From contig DAOPPX010000001.1 in NCBI GenBank assembly GCA_035358715.1, forward strand, positions 310,001 through 374,000: a DNA stretch of 64,000 bases. The letters are read 5' to 3'. Source of the stretch: UBA8199 sp035358715. Its GTDB lineage: Bacteria; Verrucomicrobiota; Verrucomicrobiia; Limisphaerales; UBA8199. The translations under genes and the position numbers were made by a program. Under the pieces are notes generated by a model. The model had not been told where the DNA came from. It ran no database searches and worked only from the letters and a program-made list of their open reading frames with translations. Of the stretch, positions 58,199 to 64,000 are shown piece after piece. Position 1 is the first letter of the stretch, and each line of letters starts with the position of its first letter.

Positions 58199-59773
58199 AT
58201 GCCCGGTTATTTCGCACTCATCCTCCACGCGCACCTGCCGTTTGTGCGGCACCCGGAGCACGAGAGGTTTCTGGAGGAGAACTGGCTGTTCGAGGCCATC
58301 ACCGAAACCTACCTGCCGCTGCTGCAGCTATTGGAAGGCTGGCGGCGGGATGGCCTGTCGCCGCGCCTGACGCTGACGCTGACGCCCACGCTTTGCTCGA
58401 TGCTGCAGGACCCGCTCCTGCAGGACCGCTACGAGCGCCACCTCCGGGAGCAGCTTGACCTGGCGGGCAAGGAAATTCACCGCACCCGCTGGGAGAAGCC
58501 TCTCCAGGAGCTCGCGCTGTTCTATCATGAGCGCTTTGCCGCCGCGCGGGCCCTCTACGCCGGCTGCGGCCGCGACCTGGTGAGCGCCTTCCGGCAGTTT
58601 CAGGAATTGGGCCACCTGGAAATCATCACCAGCACCGCCACCCACGCCCTGCTGCCGCTGATGGCCGATCATCCGCCTTCGCTGCGGGGGCAGGTGCTGG
58701 TGGCGCGCGATCATTACCAGCGCTGTTTCGGCTGCGAGCCGCGGGGCATCTGGCTGCCGGAATGCGCTTACGTCGAGAGCCTGGAGGAAGTCTTGCAGGA
58801 GGCCAACCTCCGCTGGTTCGTCACCGACACGCACGGCATTCTGCACGCGTGCCCGCGCCCGCGCTATTCGGTGTTTGCGCCCGTCTTCACCCCGAAAGGC
58901 CTCGCCGCGTTTGGCCGCGACCCGGATTGCTCGCGGCAAGTCTGGAGCCGGCACGCCGGCTACCCCGGCGACCCGCGTTACCGGGACTTCTACCGCGACA
59001 TCGGGTTTGACCTGGACCTGGAATACGTCGCGCCGCACCTGGCGGCGGCCGGCCAACGCGGGTTCACCGGCCTCAAGTACCATCGCATCACCGGCCGGAC
59101 GCCCCGGAAGGAAGTTTACGAACGCTCCGCCGCCGTCCGCGCGGCCGGCGAACACGCAAGCCACTTTCTCGAAGCCCGGCTGGCGCAATTCCGGCGCCTG
59201 GGCGAGATTCTCGACCGCCCGCCGATCGTGGTGGCGCCGTACGACGCCGAGTTGTTCGGCCATTGGTGGTATGAGGGGCCCGAGTTTCTGGATTTCCTGG
59301 TCCGCAAGGCGTGCGGCGGCCAGAAGGTGTTCGAGTTAATCACGCCCGGCGAATTCCTGCGCCTGCACCCCACCCACCAGGCGGCCACCCCCGCCGCTTC
59401 AAGCTGGGGCGAGGGCGGCTACTGGCGCGTCTGGCTCAACGAAAAGAACGAGTGGATCTATCCCCACCTGCGCGTCGCCCAGGAACGCATGACCGAGCTG
59501 GCCCGGCGCTTCCCGCAGCCGGACGCGTTGCAGCAACGCCTGCTCAACCAGGCCGCGCGCGAGCTGCTCCTTGCGCAAGCCAGCGATTGGCCCTTCATTC
59601 TTCGGACCGAGACAAGCCCCGGCTACGCCCGCAAACGCGTAAAGGAACACCTCCTGCGCTTCACCAGGATTTACGAGCAGCTTATCGGCGAGCAACCTGA
59701 GCCCGAATGGCTCAGCCAGGTCGAGTGGCGCGACAACCTTTTCCCCGACGTGAACTACCGCTACTGGGCCTGA
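58199..59773 (+). CDS. GH57 1,4-alpha-glucan branching enzyme
   Basis: A 524-residue GH57 (AmyC/DUF1957-type) enzyme that makes alpha-1,6 branches in glycogen-like glucans. The opening YFALILHAHLPFVRHPE contains the GH57 HAHLP motif. The nucleophile Glu is expected in GIWLPECAYVE (~184), and the acid/base Asp in APYDAELFGHWWYEGPEFL (~345). Length fits the family. The gene starts about 50 bases after the DUF4912 stop and probably shares its transcript. About 270 bases without a gene follow. Confidence 0.92.
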   Translation: MPGYFALILHAHLPFVRHPEHERFLEENWLFEAITETYLPLLQLLEGWRRDGLSPRLTLTLTPTLCSMLQDPLLQDRYERHLREQLDLAGKEIHRTRWEKPLQELALFYHERFAAARALYAGCGRDLVSAFRQFQELGHLEIITSTATHALLPLMADHPPSLRGQVLVARDHYQRCFGCEPRGIWLPECAYVESLEEVLQEANLRWFVTDTHGILHACPRPRYSVFAPVFTPKGLAAFGRDPDCSRQVWSRHAGYPGDPRYRDFYRDIGFDLDLEYVAPHLAAAGQRGFTGLKYHRITGRTPRKEVYERSAAVRAAGEHASHFLEARLAQFRRLGEILDRPPIVVAPYDAELFGHWWYEGPEFLDFLVRKACGGQKVFELITPGEFLRLHPTHQAATPAASSWGEGGYWRVWLNEKNEWIYPHLRVAQERMTELARRFPQPDALQQRLLNQAARELLLAQASDWPFILRTETSPGYARKRVKEHLLRFTRIYEQLIGEQPEPEWLSQVEWRDNLFPDVNYRYWA

Positions 59774-60044
59774 GCGGTCGCCTGGCGCGCCTCCGTTGGA
59801 GTGGTCTGATTCTGACGCGTCGAGCAGAGCGGAGGCGCGACGGTTTAGACCAATGGCTTCCGCTGCGTCTGCCCTTTCGAGCATCGTGGCCAAAGGCCAT
59901 CCGATCGCGCGCATGGTCATGCCGTCATGGCCCCTATTTGCGTCCTTTGCCTCCTAAACCTCAAGCGTGGAATCATCCCCGAAAGGCGTGCACTCCCACG
60001 GAATGGCTCTTGCGTGTTATAACATCTGTGGTTACATTGGTCGC

Positions 60045-60284
60045 ATGGTGCTTGAATTGAAGCTGCGCAAGGTTGGCAATTCGGTGGGGGTGGTTCTTCC
60101 GAAAGAAGCCCTCGCCCGCCTGAACGTCCAGGAAGGCGACACGCTCACGCTCACCGACGCGCCCGCCGGCGGGCTGCGCGTCACCCCGGCCACCGCCGGC
60201 CGCGACCAATTTGCCCGGCAGATGCGGGCCGCCGAGGGCGTCATCCGCCGCTACCGCAACACGCTGCGCGAGCTGGCCCAATAG
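60045..60284 (+). CDS. AbrB/MazE-type antitoxin
   Basis: A 79-residue protein with an AbrB swapped-hairpin domain (LELKLRKVGNSVGVVLPKEA then LARLNVQEGDTLTLTDA) and a helical tail that would bind the toxin. The ATG of MVLELK was chosen. The toxin gene follows immediately. It would neutralise the Doc toxin and repress the operon. Confidence 0.88.
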   Translation: MVLELKLRKVGNSVGVVLPKEALARLNVQEGDTLTLTDAPAGGLRVTPATAGRDQFARQMRAAEGVIRRYRNTLRELAQ

Positions 60285-60671
60285 ATGAAAGAGCCGGAGT
60301 GGGTGTTGCGGGAGACCGTGCTGGCCTTGCAGGAACGGCTCCTCACCGAGTTCGGCGGCCCCGGCGGCCTCCGGGACGCCGGGCTGCTGAGTTCCGCCCT
60401 GGCGCGGCCTCAACAGCTCTTCGCCTATGGCCGGTCGGGCCACTGCAAGCTGGCGGCCGCCTATGCCTTCGGCCTGGTGCGCAACCACCCCTTCCTCGAC
60501 GGCAACAAACGGATCGCCTTCGCCGTGGCGGCACTCTTCCTGGAGCTGAACGGCTGGCGGTTCACCGCGCCCGAGGCCGAGGCCGCACTCAAGACGCTGG
60601 CGCTCGCGGCGCGGGAACTGGACGAAGCCGGCTACGCCGCCTGGCTAAGGAGGCATTCGCGCAAAGCGTGA
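60285..60671 (+). CDS. Doc/Fic-type toxin
   Basis: A 128-residue Fic-fold protein with the HPFLDGNKRIAFAVAALFLE motif (~67-86), the Fic box HxFxDGNKR that binds nucleotide phosphates. Short proteins of this class (Doc) phosphorylate or AMPylate translation factors. It starts directly after the antitoxin stop. Chromosomal toxin-antitoxin module. Confidence 0.9.
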   Translation: MKEPEWVLRETVLALQERLLTEFGGPGGLRDAGLLSSALARPQQLFAYGRSGHCKLAAAYAFGLVRNHPFLDGNKRIAFAVAALFLELNGWRFTAPEAEAALKTLALAARELDEAGYAAWLRRHSRKA

Positions 60672-60815
60672 GACGGTCCCGACGGTAAAACAATTTGCGT
60701 CTCCGGCGGGCAGGCAATCAGACCAGTCGCCGGCACTGAACTCGAAGCACGGAATCAGCTCCTTTGGCCGGAATTGCGAGTTGAAGGCGGAAGACAGAAC
60801 TGGTAGCCTACTGTT

Positions 60816-61022
60816 ATGAGCACCGTTGCCGAGATCGAAGCTGCCATCGCCCGGCTGCCGCGCAAACAGCTCTGGGAACTGAAGGCCCGCCTGGACCGCC
60901 GCTGCGAGGCGGAGTGGGACGCTCAGATCGAGGAAGATGCCCGACCCGGCGGGCCCCTGGACCGACTGGCAGAAGAGGCGATCGCTGAGTTCAGAGCGGG
61001 ACGGACCACTCCGCTGCCGTGA
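60816..61022 (+). CDS. RelB-like small antitoxin
   Basis: A 68-residue helical protein (MSTVAEIEAAIARLPRKQLW onward) with a Pro-rich end, like antitoxins that pair with RelE/HigB toxins. It overlaps the toxin-like reading frame by 4 bases. The partner toxin seems broken, so the pair may be dead. Confidence 0.6.
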   Translation: MSTVAEIEAAIARLPRKQLWELKARLDRRCEAEWDAQIEEDARPGGPLDRLAEEAIAEFRAGRTTPLP

Positions 61023-61267
61023 GGAGTCACACCACCGCGCGGTTCTGGGAACACTACCGGACGCTGCCGCTGCCGGTGCGTCGCCTCGCGGTGAAGAACT
61101 ACAGGCTCTGGAAAGAGAATCCGCACCACCCGGGTTTGCGCTTCAAACGGGTCGGCCCCAACACCTGGTCCGCTCGTGTAGGTGACCACTACCGCGCCCG
61201 GGCCGCATTGAGTGCGGGCGGGCGGCCCAAGCGATCAAGGTCCCAAGTGATTGATTCGAAGACTACT
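61019..61267 (+). pseudogene. C-terminally damaged RelE/HigB-type toxin
   Basis: The first ~60 codons (RFWEHYRTLPLPVRRLAVKN through WKENPHHPGLRFKRV and WSARVGDHYRARA) match the common RelE/HigB-like toxin pattern. After that the expected WFWIGSHxEYD end is missing. The frame instead runs on without a stop into the next gene. I read it as a truncated toxin whose frame by chance joins the downstream coding region. Confidence 0.6.
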
Positions 61268-63610
61268 ATGTGGAAGGGTGAGTTTCTTCAAGGAACCCGC
61301 CGAATCCTGCTGGCCCTGCTGGCCGTGTGTGCCTGCCCCGTGCTCGTCCATGCCTTGGCCTCGGTGCCCGAGGATCCGGCCTATCGCCAACGCGTGGAAT
61401 CGGACTGGGCCGCACAAGAAAAGCGCTGGGGCCGAACGCCGCAAGACCCGGCCGCCTTGCGGGCCGCTCTCGCGCGCCTCGAAGCCCTGCTGGCTGATGA
61501 GAAGCACTGCTCCCGGCTTCACGGTCCGTCCATCCCGCAGGCCGAGGCGTTGACCCGAATTGCCGGCGACGTCGAAAGCTGGCCGCCGGCGGAGAGGCTC
61601 GACCGTTACCACCAGGTGCGCTGGCTCTGCCGGCAAATCGCTCTGTCCCATCCTGGAGTCAGCTCGCAACCACTGGTCTTCCTGAAACGGAAGCGGTTCA
61701 TCTGCCAGATGTTGCATGAGTACCTCGGATACTTTTACGACTATGGCGACATCGAAGGCGGCGGCGTTCATCTTCTCCCGCGGCCGGGGCAGTCATTCGA
61801 CACCGTTGATCTGATCAAAGCGCGGCTGCCCAAAGGCAACTTCGCCACCCTGGCGATCTCCTATGACGGCGGCACTCTGTATTTCGCGTTTGCGGCGCGC
61901 GCCGAGCAGAAGCCCGATTTCTACTCTCCCAACCGCCGGGGCTTCCAACTCTTCGAAATGAAAGCGGACGGGGCCGGTCTGCGCCAGCTCACGGACGGGA
62001 CCGATGACAACTTTGACCCCTGCCCGCTGCCTGAAGGCACGCTGGCATTTATTTCGAGCCGGCGCGGGGGCTTTGGCCGGTGTCATAATCCCTGGGAACC
62101 GCTTCCCACTTACACCTTGCACAAACTGGACACGACCACCGGCGCCATCGTTTGCCTGTCGTTTCATGAAACCAACGAATGGCACCCCTTTGTGACCGCC
62201 GACGGCCGGATCGTCTATACCCGGTGGGATTATGTGGATCGCTCGGCGGCAAATTTCCACGGGCTGTGGCTGACCAATCCCGACGGCACGGGGACGATGA
62301 GCCTCTTCGGCAATTACACCACGCGCATCAATGCCTGTTACCAGCCGCGTCCGGTCCCGGGCTCGCACAAAATAGCCTTCATTGCCGGCGCCCATCACGC
62401 CGATGTCGGGGGATCGCTGGTCTTGCTGGACCCCGAGCGCGTTCGATTGGACCCGGCATCAGGCGAAGACTCGTTGGATGCCATTGAGAAGCTCACGCCG
62501 GAAATCTGCTTTCCGGAAGCACCCGGCTGGCCGGCGAGTTACTGCCACAGCCCCTGGCCTTTGTCGGAGGACCGTTACCTGGTCTCGTTCAGCTTCGAGC
62601 CGCTGCCGGGGATGGGGCCCAACGAGAAGCGGGATTCCCGCACCGGTCTTTACTACTTCGACCGTTGGGGGAATCTGGAGTTGCTCTACGACGACCCGGC
62701 CATCTCCTGCATGTACCCGATACCCTTGTGCGCCCGCCCCAAACCGCCCGTCATACCCGCGGTCGCCGCTTCCAGCCTTGGCGATGAAGGCGAACTCGTG
62801 CTGGCCGACGTGAATCAGAGCCTGGCACCGCTTCCGCCCACTCGCGAAGTGGCGCAATTGAGAGTCTTCCAGGTCCTGCCCAAAACCGCGAGTCACGTCG
62901 CAAATCAACCGCGGATCGGCTACGCGAACGCCGAAAGCGCCCGCATGTTCCTGGGTTCCGTTCCCGTGGAGGCGGACGGGTCGGCCTATTTCCGCGCACC
63001 CGCCCGCAAACCTCTGTACCTGCAAGCCGTTGACGCCGAGGGGCGGGCGGTTCAAGGCATGCGCAGTGTTCTCTACCTGCAACCGGGCGAACGGCGCGGT
63101 TGCGTGGGCTGCCATGAGCCCGCCGCCACCTCGCCTGTCCCCCGGAGAACCTTGAGCCAGGCGCGGCCGCCCTCGCGCATCGAGCCCGGTCCCGACGGCA
63201 CTCATCCCATGAGCTACCTGCGCCTCATTCAACCCATTCTGGATAACCGGTGCGTCTCGTGCCATTCCGCCGCCAATCCCAACACCAAGGTCAACCTTGC
63301 CGCGGCCCCAGCCGAACCCTTCGTGAAATCCTACCTCAGCCTTCGTCCCTACATCCGCTGGCACGAGTGGGGCGATCAGAGCATCAGCCAGATCGCGACG
63401 CGCCCGGGACACATGGGCGCTGACGAAAGCAGGCTTGTGTCCATTCTCTCAGATTCCAACCACGGATCGCAGATCGGATTAACCCCCGCTGAGAGACGGG
63501 CGATTTACCTGTGGCTGGATGCCAACGCCCCCTTCTATGGCGCTTATCTGCCGGAGGAGCAATTGGCCCAGCGCAAAAGCGAAGCCATCGCCCCGCCGGT
63601 CCTCCAGTGA
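61268..63610 (+). CDS. Secreted cytochrome c-like protein with HZS-alpha-type beta-propeller
   Basis: A 780-residue exported protein starting at MWKGEFLQGTRRILLALLAV. The signal peptide covers this and CACPVLVHALA. The middle (residues ~190-490) is TolB-like beta-propeller sequence (MKADGAGLRQLTDGTDDNFD, LPEGTLAFISSRRGG). It resembles the middle domain of hydrazine synthase alpha and its many non-anammox relatives. Two c-type haem motifs follow: GCVGCHEP (~611) and RCVSCHSA (~661). The start was placed here, not in the upstream toxin frame, because of the signal peptide. Likely a periplasmic redox or carbohydrate-related protein; the substrate is unknown. Confidence 0.8.
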   Translation: MWKGEFLQGTRRILLALLAVCACPVLVHALASVPEDPAYRQRVESDWAAQEKRWGRTPQDPAALRAALARLEALLADEKHCSRLHGPSIPQAEALTRIAGDVESWPPAERLDRYHQVRWLCRQIALSHPGVSSQPLVFLKRKRFICQMLHEYLGYFYDYGDIEGGGVHLLPRPGQSFDTVDLIKARLPKGNFATLAISYDGGTLYFAFAARAEQKPDFYSPNRRGFQLFEMKADGAGLRQLTDGTDDNFDPCPLPEGTLAFISSRRGGFGRCHNPWEPLPTYTLHKLDTTTGAIVCLSFHETNEWHPFVTADGRIVYTRWDYVDRSAANFHGLWLTNPDGTGTMSLFGNYTTRINACYQPRPVPGSHKIAFIAGAHHADVGGSLVLLDPERVRLDPASGEDSLDAIEKLTPEICFPEAPGWPASYCHSPWPLSEDRYLVSFSFEPLPGMGPNEKRDSRTGLYYFDRWGNLELLYDDPAISCMYPIPLCARPKPPVIPAVAASSLGDEGELVLADVNQSLAPLPPTREVAQLRVFQVLPKTASHVANQPRIGYANAESARMFLGSVPVEADGSAYFRAPARKPLYLQAVDAEGRAVQGMRSVLYLQPGERRGCVGCHEPAATSPVPRRTLSQARPPSRIEPGPDGTHPMSYLRLIQPILDNRCVSCHSAANPNTKVNLAAAPAEPFVKSYLSLRPYIRWHEWGDQSISQIATRPGHMGADESRLVSILSDSNHGSQIGLTPAERRAIYLWLDANAPFYGAYLPEEQLAQRKSEAIAPPVLQ

Positions 63611-64000
63611 CCGTTCCGGCCCCCTGATACAGGGGCGCATCAAGCTCGCCGGTTTGGTAGGGATGTTTCGGCGAATCGTCCGTGGTTGCGGGCGCGGACG
63701 CCTCGGCACTGATACTGATAGTGATTTGCCTTTTGTGCGCCCGCATGTACGGACCGCTGCGTGGATGAGACATGCCCCAACGCGCTTGCCCGCGCCCGGC
63801 GCACCGGTCGGGAATCAGCAACGGATTCCAATCCCGGCGACGCCTGTGCCTGGTGATTTTGGTGCCCATTATCCGGACGGGAGACCAGAAAACTGACAAA
63901 GTTCCGCACATCCGGTGAAGACTTCGACAGCGGCTTGCCCCGGGAGACGATGTTCTCGTCGTTGCTTATCATTTGGCACAGGTCTTGCGGTTCAAGTCTT
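63611..64000. other. Window end, no gene supported
   Basis: About 390 bases. Several short frames exist on both strands but none has convincing protein-like features. A gene may start beyond the right edge. Confidence 0.35.

Noticed and set aside
1..64000. CRISPR array or insertion sequence
   Set aside because: No regularly spaced repeats, no DDE transposase gene and no terminal inverted repeats were seen.

Overview
The window looks like most of a large integrative conjugative element (ICE) sitting in a bacterial chromosome, probably of the Verrucomicrobiota (a Limisphaerales/Pedosphaera-like lineage). The lineage is inferred from the flank: a DUF4912 protein with a GH57 glucan branching enzyme, and a secreted cytochrome-like protein with the hydrazine-synthase-alpha middle domain, are common in Verrucomicrobiota and Planctomycetota. 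I saw no rRNA or other marker that would prove it.

Layout. The right boundary is a tRNA-Gly(GCC) gene (about 56.52-56.60 kb). Beside it lie a tyrosine recombinase and two tandem excisionase-like HTH proteins (54.05-56.32 kb). Everything left of the tRNA appears to belong to the element and runs off the left edge. The backbone holds a type IV secretion system in two blocks. One block (22.1-32.6 kb, minus strand) has VirB8-like, VirB9, VirB10, lipoproteins, VirB5, VirB6-like, a type IV prepilin and VirB2 pilin. The other (5.3-8.3 kb) has VirB4 and VirB3-like. A prepilin/pseudopilin cluster follows at 35.0-41.0 kb. Nucleic-acid functions encoded by the element are a family A DNA polymerase fused to a uracil-DNA-glycosylase-like domain and an exonuclease, a DinG-type helicase (partial), RNase HII, a class II ribonucleotide reductase and a dUTPase-like protein. 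Many small backbone genes have no recognisable family. No relaxase, coupling protein (VirD4) or VirB11 was seen; they may lie beyond the left edge.

Cargo. Between virB2 and virB4 (about 8.5-21.5 kb) lies a block with the look of an anti-phage defence island. Two operons diverge from one short AT-rich control region (18.21-18.30 kb). To the right is a four-gene ubiquitin-like conjugation operon (Ubl, E2-like, JAMM protease, E1-like). To the left is a tightly overlapping five-gene operon: RHH antitoxin-like, GNAT acetyltransferase, XRE repressor, ImmA/IrrE-type metallopeptidase, and a fusion of a caspase-like peptidase with a Ski2-like helicase. Further left are a HEPN-like protein, a truncated Ntn-hydrolase-like fragment and a large HExxH protein. 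I consider the caspase-helicase operon the best candidate for an undescribed system.

Regulation. About sixteen backbone genes are preceded by a -10-like hexamer followed at once by GG (TATAATGGA type) with no clear -35. In six of them the start codon comes only 5-8 bases after the hexamer, and the same holds for the ubiquitin-like operon (7 bases). Leaderless mRNAs are therefore likely.

Right of the tRNA is ordinary chromosome: DUF4912, GH57, an AbrB/Doc toxin-antitoxin pair, a damaged RelBE-type pair and the secreted cytochrome-like protein.
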